Shown one piece after another: positions 55,201 to 64,000 of a stretch of 64,000 nucleotides of DNA. The position numbers and the translations under genes were made by a program. The notes under the pieces were generated by a model that made no database searches, was not told the origin of the DNA, and saw nothing but the letters and a program-made list of their open reading frames with translations. Origin of the DNA: Aphelocoma coerulescens (taxonomy: Eukaryota; Chordata; Aves; Passeriformes; Corvidae). The stretch is from positions 9,213,578 to 9,277,577 of the forward strand of contig NC_091014.1 in assembly GCF_041296385.1 (NCBI RefSeq). The letters are read 5' to 3'. Position 1 is the stretch's first letter. Every line of letters starts with the position of its first letter.

Positions 55201-57020
55201 GACCGTGGGTCTTTTCAGCACAGGACACTGATTGACATTGCATGTGTTACAGAGAGGAAGGGTATTTCCTGAAGATTAATGGCAAGTTAGTTGGCCTGAA
55301 GTTCATTAACCTGAGCTAGACTGTTGGAAGGACTCTGTGTGGAAGCTGGAATTGTATTAGAGGATCATCATAAACTAAAAATATATGTGACAATCTGGCC
55401 AGATTGCAGTGAATCTAAAGACAGGACAGGGTTGGCTCGAGCTCACAGAGCAGCTGCCTCCAGTGTAAACTAACCGCCTTGTGAAAGCAAATGGTTTTTC
55501 ACAGACATTATTCAAATAAAAGGGGAAAGGGAAAAAAAAAAAACAACCAAAAAAAAAGGAAGGTTCCCATTAGCAAAAAAAGCCTACATGAAAAAGTGAG
55601 GTTGTGAGCTATGGCCGAAGGCCCGAGTTTGGTGCTGATTCTCAATGAATTCAGCAAATGACAGTGCATTGATGCAACTGTTTTTTTTAGTCAAATTTAG
55701 TCCTGATTCTTCACAGTAATTTGCCTCAAGAAAATGAGCCCCATATCCTTTGGTGAGTTCCCTGTTGGCTGAGGCCCAGACCTTCAGGCCATGACTTCTC
55801 AACATACTTGCAGTGAGACTGGCTCCCTCTTAATTGCTTCTTTTTGAAGTATGGTTTCTCACTATCATCCTGCTGAAGATGAACAGGGCTGGTGTCTCAT
55901 CTTCATATATTCTTCCCCCTCCTCCCCTCTCCTTCTTTTCCCCTTTTTCACCTCTAAATAAATTTCTTAAAGGCGATTTAACCCTGGGATAGTCTAATCC
56001 ACTTCAGTATTTCGTGGTCCACCCTCAAATAGATGTGTTGGCACAGAAGTTAAGGGTGTTCTCTTAGGATCTGATACTGTAATAAAGGGAAGAGAAAGAT
56101 GAAACAGGCATTTCATGTTTGTCTGTTTTCTCTCCATGTCATTTCATGAACATGTACTCACACTTGGCCAAGAGTAGTGCATTCAGACACTGAATATGAG
56201 TGTTGAAGAGGGGACTGAGAAGAAAGAAGCTTAGTGTTCTGCAATAGGAATTATGCTTTGGGGATTTTACAAATTGTTTCCCTCTTTTTCACCATCATGC
56301 TCTTCTTGCACACTCCCTTGTCTTTTGCTACTGAGCGAAAGTCTGGAGGCTCAGAAAGCCCAAGTTTCATCTGAGAAAGATTTCCTGTGTCAGAGAGAAC
56401 TGACGGGATTCTGTTTCCATCCTTTCATGCCAGTAAGGATGAACTGCCTGTATCAGGAGGTGCTGAATTGGTTCTGGGTGCTGCTGTAGCTCACAGAATT
56501 GCAAGACCCAGTGCTGCAGGAGTTCAAATAACAGACCAGTGGAAAGGCTCAGGGGCCACAAGCTGTGCTGCATCTCTCATGGACTTGCAAGGAACCTCTC
56601 CTTTGGTGTCTGTGCAAGTGCTGGCTGATGTGGGCACTAGGATTGCTCTTTTAATCAGGCAGCTCCAGTACCTTTCAGAAAAGAATTTTCATGGCACATC
56701 ATGAGCCATTAATCTCTCGACTAACCATAACATTTCATTACTCCTTGGTTTTACAGCATTACTCAAACACTGACATTTGTCATTTCACCAGCCATCTCCC
56801 TTGACCTCTAGCATCAGGCACTTGCAGGGGGAAAGATCTGGTCTCACAAATATTTTCATACTCTGATCTCTGTGATTTATTAACCATGAAGTTTTGCCTT
56901 CAGAACTCAAGATGCCATTTCAAATAATTTCATGTGCAAAAGTCGAGTTATTGGGCAAAAGGGATCCTTGATAGCTGGGTACAAAGGACAGCAGGACTGC
57001 TGTTGCTGTTTTCTTTTCAA

Positions 57021-57180
57021 CTACTGTGCTGGCTGTGTGACCTTGAGGAAATAGGTTCATTGCAGCTTTATGGTTCCATTTTTGCATAGGGAAAATAAGG
57101 GCAGTGATAATTGCTTTCATTTGTAAAACACTTTAAGATTTATGGAATATGAATGATTCTTACTAAGTGAAAAGTGTTGC
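57021..57180 (+). mobile_element. MIR-like SINE relic
   Basis: CTGGCTGTGTGACCTTGAGG matches the MIR core closely. It is followed in the expected order by a CTTTATGGTTCCATTTTTGC part ('cctcagtttccccatctgta'), then AGGGAAAATAAGG and TTGTAAAACACTTTAAGATT ('tgtaaagcactttgagat'), which is the 3' tail form seen in birds and reptiles. It ends about 0.7 kb before the SEMA3D coding exon, within the presumed first intron. Confidence 0.65.
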
Positions 57181-57852
57181 AAAGCTGGCTTAGTTGCACA
57201 CTGTGCTAACAAAATCCCATATCAGCCTATTGACCCCAGCCTGAAACACTCATTAAAGTTTATAGGACATTTTGGTGGATGAGTTGAGGCAGTTATTCTG
57301 CTGGAAATATCATGCTGAAAGCACTTTTAAATCCATCATCCGCTTTGACTTTTTTCTCTATTAAAACTAAACACAACTGCTTGCTCTATCCAGTTTTCTT
57401 AGTTTATTTATGAAAAGTTTTTGATGGGTATGTACTCACTGTTAACTCAGCTTGTACCCCCATGGCATCTGAGACATTACAGTTCATTCTAGTCATAGCA
57501 TAAACACACAATAGCTGTTGTACTGAGACAAAAAGAGTTATAAAACATATAAGACATCCAATGGACTTGTATTAACTATCAAGTTGCATGGTCACTTTTG
57601 AATGTCAGATGTTCTTTTTATGGATACTGCATTAATTTAATTTGTGCTTAAACTTTAGCTAGACACTGGTGTCTGAAAAGTTTACATATTTTTCCAATGT
57701 CAAAATGTGTAAATTTAGTATTAAACAAAACATATTTACTTGTACTAGAGGAAAAATACTTTTGTAGCAAAGAAATTAATTGAGATGCTCTTTAAAGATA
57801 GGTCTGGCTTGCTTACAGAATTGTTACTTATGCAGTAAAGCAGATCTACAGA

Positions 57853-57873
57853 TGTTTTCTTTTTTTCTTCCAG
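57853..57873 (+). other. Splice acceptor of the SEMA3D coding exon
   Basis: GTTTTCTTTTTTTCTTCCAG is a long pyrimidine tract ending in CAG at 57871-57873. It is the strongest acceptor near the coding frame and sets the exon start at 57874. Confidence 0.85.
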
Positions 57874-57949
57874 ATAAAACTTGGATTGTTTGAAAAGTGG
57901 GGAGATATTTCACCATAGTACAAAAGAAGATACAAAAGAGGAGAGCAGA
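57874..57949 (+). other. SEMA3D 5' untranslated leader within the first coding exon
   Basis: Seventy-six bases between the acceptor and the start codon. They contain no ATG, and a TAA at 57875-57877 lies in frame with the downstream start, so no extension through this exon is possible. The 23 in-frame sense codons after that stop begin with TTG at 57881, which is not a credible start when an ATG follows. Confidence 0.75.
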
Positions 57950-58064
57950 ATGAGAGCTTTGCAAGTGCCACATGCCTGCAGCCTGCTGTCTTTAGTGATG
58001 CTGTTCCTTCCAGTCACTGGAATGCCAAAACAAAATATCCCAAGACTGAAGCTTTCCTATAAAG
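57950..58064 (+). CDS. Semaphorin-3D, first coding exon (partial)
   Basis: This exon encodes the N-terminus of a secreted class 3 semaphorin. These proteins bind neuropilin-plexin receptors to repel axons, endothelial and neural crest cells. The 38 complete codons give a signal peptide with a hydrophobic core at about residues 10-22 (SLLSLVMLFLPV). Likely cleavage is after Val-Thr-Gly at residue 24. The conserved family motif KQNIPRLKLSYK follows at residues 27-38. MLFLPVTG and KQNIPRLKL match my memory of SEMA3D better than SEMA3A, whose corresponding text is NNVPRLKLSYK. The ATG is the first in the exon, with A at -3. Its last base begins a split codon, and a GTAAAC donor follows. The sema, PSI, Ig and basic domains of the roughly 780-residue protein lie outside the window. 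Confidence 0.88.
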
Positions 58065-61000
58065 GTAAACTTTTCAGTAGTTTTTCTGATTCTGCCACTT
58101 ACATTTTGATGTGATACTGCCAGCAGTTCTTTTGTATTACTAACCAGGAAATACATAAGAGAAGCCTTAAAGATGGATGAATTCTGCCTCGGGGCAGTAT
58201 TAAAATCTGGGTTTTTTGTTGTGTCGGGGCACATGCTTCTGAAGTATAACTGTCTTTTAAAAGTATTATTTCTGTTTGCTCCAAGAGGATGTTAATAGAC
58301 TATACATAAATTAGAGGGGAGTGGTACTTGAAACACTCTGAGGTGCATTGGAGACATTCCTATGTGGCTGGTGGGGATGATGTGAGATGTGGAGAACATT
58401 CACACCTTCCTACAGCATCAGAGAAAGTTGAGAGAGCTGTCTCAAGTGTTTCAAGGGGAATGACATTTATTTTTGTAATAATTCTTTTTCTATCACTAGG
58501 TGGGTATGTTAAACTCTTCATATGTGGTTTTCTTTCTCCTTGCCTCTTTGGATCACAAAAGCGTGTTTCTGTGCAGAATTTCTTAGTCTTGTGTGTAGTT
58601 CTTGTTAAGAATGGTACCATCTGAGGGATTTCAACACAGACATATTTATGTATTAATGGACAGTTTTTTAAAGAAGGTAAATTTCTTTTTGCTTTGAATG
58701 TACAGTACACCTCCACAGGCACAGAGATGTGTCACTGATACTTTCTTCTTTAGTGAAAACAAATGCTCTCCAGTTAGTTATGTTTCAGCTATGTCAGCAC
58801 CTTGCCCTTATGGGAGCTATTTCTGCTCTGTTTTTTCAAACTTATGTCTTCCTATGCCTTGCAGAGTTACACTCAGGATGGTGTGATGGGACAGGCTGTA
58901 AAGCCTTCATCGGGGCTTATGATATGTTTATCATGAGTTTAACACCCAGAGAAATTTATTGAGTAAGCAGAATGACATGCTATTTATTTACAAGCTTCTC
59001 TTTTGCTAGATTTGCATGCCACTGTGCATGCTATTCCACTGTGTATATAAATGTGTTTGGATGTGTTTGTGTGAGAGAAACAGAGGAAGCAAGATCAAGG
59101 GATCTTGACAACATTTTTATAAATTCAGGAAACAGTTGCACTCACTGAAGCCAATGAATACAGAAACTGAAAGACCTGACATGAGTTATGAAAGTTAGCA
59201 GTAAAACCCTTCTAACATACAGCCGGCCTTCTCACAGCCAGGCCTTTTGAGATAATTCCCAAAAGCAGCATATACCATATGGCGATGGCATTTATTGTGG
59301 ATTTGACACTCACGATTAGTGAATTCCTCTCAACTTCAAAAGCAGAAAGCCTTTGGCAAAATCCTGATGGATGCCTTTGGCAGGTAAAGAGGAGGAGAAA
59401 GAAAAATTGTTGAGGTCAACACAGGGAAAAAAAATGGCTGAAATCTTAGTTTAAAATAGTGGCAGAGACCTGCTGGGAACAGTTGGGAAAATGCCTGAGC
59501 TCGTTTAAAAAGACAATGAGCAGATGATTGATATTTAGGCCCTGACCCAAACTTTTATTAGCAACTTTATAAACCTTTCAGTTTGGCTTGAGGGATACCG
59601 TTTCCTGTCCAAACTTATTCACCTATATCCCTGTAGGGGGGGAAAATCAACAACAGATACAGATGCAAAATAGCACATAAATCTTAATTTTGAGAGCTGT
59701 AATGGAACTGAAAAGTCAGAAGAAAGAGAATTACTGGAATTTATTGTGCCTTGTCTTACTTTCTTGGGAGGTTGGAAGGTGTATATTTTTCCACATGGAA
59801 CAAGAAAAAATTTAATGCTGTTTTTTCACACTTATGTATTGTAAATGATTCCAGTATGGCTTATCATAATTAAACTATATTTTGTGTGTTGAGAACAGGA
59901 TATCAGATGTACTGACTATTTAATATAGTTGTGAGAATTAAGTCTACCTTCCTCCCCCCAAATCTTTCGGATAAAACAATTCCAAAGTTTCTGAGAATAA
60001 GATGTAGGAGAAATGAACTGTTTTGCCAGTTCTCATAAAATTGTTAGTCATGTCACTGACAAGTCCTGGCATCTCTGCTCTTTGGAATTAATACTTGAAC
60101 TATCATGAAGAGGAGAATACAGGGCTCTTCTCCTTCTTTATGGAAAACAGATGAGAACTGGCCACATCAGGCAGTTCCAAAAACCTGGTCATACGTGTCT
60201 TTGAAGGGAAGGTTTCATCTCCTTTCAGGTGCAATGTGTTTATGGCATAGCTCCATTTTCCCAGAAGAGCTGAGCATTTGCTGGGGCAGGAGAGCTGGAA
60301 GTAAGCAGGACTTTGCTCTGCAGTTACTGAATCTTCCAGTTGCATCAATCAGTGGTGGATGGAGGGAGAGGGTAGGGTGGTTAAAGATGTGTCTATAACT
60401 GCAGGAGTGCTTCAATAAACCACAGCATGTCAAAGCTCCTTTGTGTTCAAACAGCAATTAAAATTTTAGACCTTCTCTGAATGGCAGTTACAGGTTTCCT
60501 TCTTCTCAAGTTTGTCATCTTAACTAATGGGAATCTGTGCAGGAAATGTTAAGATATTCCAGTGAGTGATGTAGGGATCAACGTAAAGTCATACAATGGA
60601 TTTCCTTTATTGTTTGTCCCTGTCTAAAGATGTGTTCTAAAAAAATTGTGCATGTATAAAACTAAAACTACACAAAAATCAATTAAAATATGTTGTCATA
60701 TATTCTCCACCTGTGTTAATCAAATACACTATGATCTTTAATCAAGTATCTCATCTTTTCACATTTTCCCTGATCCATTAGTTGAAAAATTCTCTTACTC
60801 ACTCAGACTTAACATTTAGATAACTTGTTCATGTCATTACTATCCCAGAAATTGTCACTCCTCTTGTGATGTTTTTAGGGTGCTCTCAGTGCATATACCT
60901 TACTTAATCTGTGTATTTTAGATACTTCTACAAGACTGAGGTGCTTTTATTATTATAGTTTTAGTATTAGGAGAAGGTAGCAAACTGTCTTCTAATAGAA

Positions 61001-64000
61001 GATTATGATCTTTAGAAAACCAGGGGATGATTTTGAGTAATATTCCATATTTTAACTCTCTTTGCCTAGTACTGCTTTCAGTCTAAGACCGACAGTGTGT
61101 ATTTATCACTCATTTTCATGTAGCTGGAGATAACCTGTGACCTTCATCCAAACTGCAGAACTCCACAAGCACAGAAGTGACATTCAGCTTCCCTAAGCAG
61201 CACATCCTTGTTGTCTGCTGCCTCATTTAACATCCTCATTCCAACCTCTAGAGCAGATGCAGAAGGTTTTCATATACCAGTCTAATTCATTAATGTCATT
61301 TTCAGGACAGCATCAGTTCTATTACTAAAGAATGGAAGGCTCTGTGTCCTAATTCATGTATGTTTAATTCATACAGTGCAGACAGTCTTGTTTCTGTTTT
61401 ATCTTCTGAGTAATACTTTTTCTTAATTCATTGGGAGGTCCTTCCATAAATATTTTGTGTGTGTCTTTGTAGATTTTACTTCATAGGGAGAAGTAAAGAA
61501 TAGCCAGACCAGAAGGTTGATTGCCTTCTGAGTAAAAGAAGAAAAAAAAATCAAATTTTTCTCAATTTGTGGCTATCCTGAAATTTTCCTGCAGAAAGAG
61601 AGAATCCTAATTGCAAATGTAACCCTGTTGATTTGCTTTACTTTGCTGCTTTTCATGGACATTTTAGTAAGGGTAGTCTGTGTTCTCAGTGAATGCATTT
61701 ATATTACAAAAGTGTGCACCCTAGTTTCTTGGCTGGGGGGTATGCCCCAGCCCAGATTTGGGCATTGTCACCAGTGACATCCACAAACATGTATCATTCC
61801 CGTGTGGGAATGTGGCCATTCCCCAGAGCAAGCCATGCTTACTGTGACAGTGGTGACTTAGTCAGAAGACCAGGAATCCTGCATTGTGACACAGTACAGA
61901 GGAATAAGCATGACTGAAGGCAATGTTTGGCTTTTAAAGCAGGGTTTACTTAGCACTGTTAAAAACGACTATGGTAGTAATTTAAATCTAATAAAGAAAA
62001 GCATTATTCTCAGCTGATTTGTTTTTCTCCATATAGAATGAATTAAGATGCAGTCTCACTCTCACTGAAGTCATGGCAAGAGTTTTTCCACTGAAATAAA
62101 TTGAAGCAAGATCAAATTCACACTCCTCACTTTTTTCATCTTACCTAAGTAAACTAAAGACACGCAGTTCTTTCTCCTCTGCTGAAGGATGACAGTGCTA
62201 AATCATCAGCTCCACATGGAAATTAGCCATGTTTAAGGATTGTTTAGTTTCACACAGTGTTTTGCACACAGGATTTTCTTCCCCCTAAGAGTGATCCATT
62301 CTTAAAACATGGTGAAAAAGCAAACAGAGAGCATTTTGGTGCCAGGAATTCTTTTGAAAATTTAACTGGGTGTGAGTACATTTCCTTAATGTTCAAAAAT
62401 TATCCTTTGAACATGCTATTTAACAGTGTCAAGCATTCTGTTCTCTGTATTGTTTTTGCTTTAAACCTGTTTCATTTTATAACTGATGAGATGCTTAACT
62501 GTTGCATCACAGCAGTTAGTTTGTTCAGTTTCAGTACAGCTGGCTTATTTCCATGTCATGCATCATTTAATTATACATATAAAATGTAGTTAAAATTGTA
62601 CAGCTCCATGAGCCTCACTTAAACTGTCTGTGATACTGAAGTAATCCCAGTACCCTGACGGGGCGTTGCACAACTGTGACTGGTTGGAATGTGGTAAACT
62701 GGTGATGTGTAAGAGAGCCTAGAAATGAACTTGCATTTTGCAGCTGTGCTTGCTCTACTGGAAAAGGAAGTTAAACCAGAAAAAAACTGCTCTTGTGGCA
62801 ATATCGGCATCTGTAAATCTGAATGCTTAATAAAGATCAAGGAGAATGTGCTGAGTGAGGAAGTGGTGCTTTTCCCTTGTTTGTCATTTAATTAATTTTT
62901 GGTGGTTTGTTATTTCTCAGAAAAATCTATCTCAGATTCCTCTGTGGAAAATCATGAAGTGTTTATGTGAGAGTGAAGATCCTAGTATTGGATGATTGTC
63001 TAGATATGCAAAAGACTTTGCCTGTTTTGTCTCAAAAATGCTTTCTGGAGGCAGTGATCATTGAGACTTAAAATGTACCCTAGCTTGAAGATGGATGGGC
63101 ACTGCTCTCCATGTGTATATGCTGTCGACTGAGTATAAACTTGAAGGCATTTATTACATCTTAGTAATGGGAAAAGCAGCAAATTTCTTACAGACATTTT
63201 TTTCCTTTTTTAAGCTAGTGAACTTGAAGGTCAGATTCAACTATATGTTGCATTTTCTGTCATATAATTATCATATATATAATGTCCTGAAGAGCAGCCT
63301 CCAGTCAGTGACATCAACAGTTTACATAGCAGTTGAACTAAGAATAACCTTGGAGAACTGACCCATGTCAACCTCTTATGAGTATAAACTGTAGTTCCCA
63401 ACAGTTTCTGTTTTTTCATGATCACAGAAGGGCCTCAATTGGATAAAAGAAGAATTGTGTTCAAAAAATACAAAACTATTCTGCTGAATGTTCACTTTAT
63501 CTCAGAAGATGAGAGGAAACAAAACTGAAAGAGTAATACTTAACAAAGGATTTTTGCTCCCTTATAAAAAGAAGGATGGGACAACATCAAAAACAGCTTC
63601 CCTAGAAGAATGCAGGGAAGATACATGATAAGTGGCATCAGCCTGGAAGAGGGATCAAAACTCTTTCTTTGATTATTTTTACTAATGACATCTGTTTAAG
63701 CAAATGCAATTCAGAGCAGTTTCAGAAATCCCAAACTTGTTCTCTTTCTGAGCACTATTTGGAGGGCATGATCTGCCTGATGTCAGTGTCTGTCTAGCAG
63801 CGGACATCTGTGGTCACTATGCAGGTGCTCGACTCACATCCTGTTTCCTTTTCCTCCCTCCCCATTTCTTCAGTTCCATTTATAGGTGAGTTCCCCAAAG
63901 AAGAGCTGAGGAATATAGGGGGGATGACTCTTCCATAATCACAGTCCTTTGGAGATAAATACACAGAGATAGCAGAAAGAGTCAGAATTTCCTTTAATAA
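58065..64000 (+). other. SEMA3D intron following the first coding exon
   Basis: Begins with the donor GTAAAC after AAAG (phase 1). I scanned for the next exon, which should start in frame with Asp and lead into the sema domain, and found nothing comparable, so the intron continues past the window. The stretch is AT-rich with no clear repeat. Segments such as 60640-60960 are rich in TAAT and ATCAAT motifs but otherwise unexplained. Confidence 0.75.

Larger units (their letters stand above)
17461..57873 (+). other. Presumed long first intron of SEMA3D
   Basis: About 40.4 kb between the CpG island and the coding exon shows no exon I can recognise on either strand. It is AT-rich, with chance ORFs mostly under 150 codons, and holds the CR1, L3-like and MIR-like fragments and simple repeats listed separately. 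Additional untranslated exons, enhancers or a lncRNA could lie inside and would not be visible here. It is an intron only if transcription starts at the CpG island. Otherwise part of it is intergenic. Confidence 0.5.

Noticed and set aside
57881..57949. N-terminal extension of the SEMA3D frame starting at TTG
   Set aside because: TTG is an unlikely eukaryotic start when an ATG follows in frame, and an in-frame TAA precedes it at 57875. The ATG at 57950 yields a proper signal peptide.
58741..58962. Possible second coding exon after an acceptor-like TTTCTTCTTTAG
   Set aside because: The translated text has no resemblance to the start of the semaphorin domain expected after the first exon, and no suitable donor and phase were found.

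Overview
This window looks like ordinary nuclear DNA from a bird: long AT-rich non-coding stretches with in-frame stops everywhere, one CpG island, microsatellites, and interspersed repeats. The taxon call rests on 3'-end CR1 LINE fragments in their characteristic avian form (the 22.43 kb copy is the typical bird CR1 tail), on older L3-type CR1 and MIR-like relics, and on a piece resembling an avian endogenous-retrovirus LTR. The species cannot be fixed from this sequence alone. There are no operons, tRNA or rRNA genes, CRISPR arrays or prokaryotic features.

Only one protein-coding exon can be supported, on the + strand at 57874-58064. It holds a short 5' leader and the first 38 codons of a class 3 semaphorin: a signal peptide followed by the family's conserved N-terminal motif around KQNIPRLKLSYK. 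From memory of the vertebrate proteins the best match is SEMA3D. The exon has a strong pyrimidine-tract acceptor, an in-frame stop just inside its 5' edge, an ATG in acceptable context, and a good donor leaving a phase 1 intron. I could not see the next SEMA3D coding exon before the window ends, so about 5.9 kb of the following intron is included.

Layout: 1-16.36 kb is non-coding sequence upstream of the CpG island, with an AT-rich tract at 5.0 kb, an LTR-like fragment at 12.5 kb, (TA)25 at 12.9 kb, a pure A46 run at 14.1 kb and C-runs at 14.9 kb. A single CpG island lies at 16.36-17.46 kb and is the best candidate for a SEMA3D promoter and non-coding first exon. It contains five perfect GGCCCC hexamers, which read GGGGCC on the - strand. 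From 17.46 to 57.87 kb I infer a roughly 41 kb first intron with several decayed repeats. The first coding exon follows, and the window ends inside the next intron.

The short ORFs elsewhere look like chance. The longest lie in the stop-poor CpG island, or are extended by (TA)25 being read as Tyr-Ile. I found no convincing undescribed biological system. The most interesting points are the CpG-island G-quadruplex hexamer array, an apparent shift of the SEMA3D start codon relative to mammals, and several decayed repeats, including two copies of a family I recognise but cannot name with certainty.
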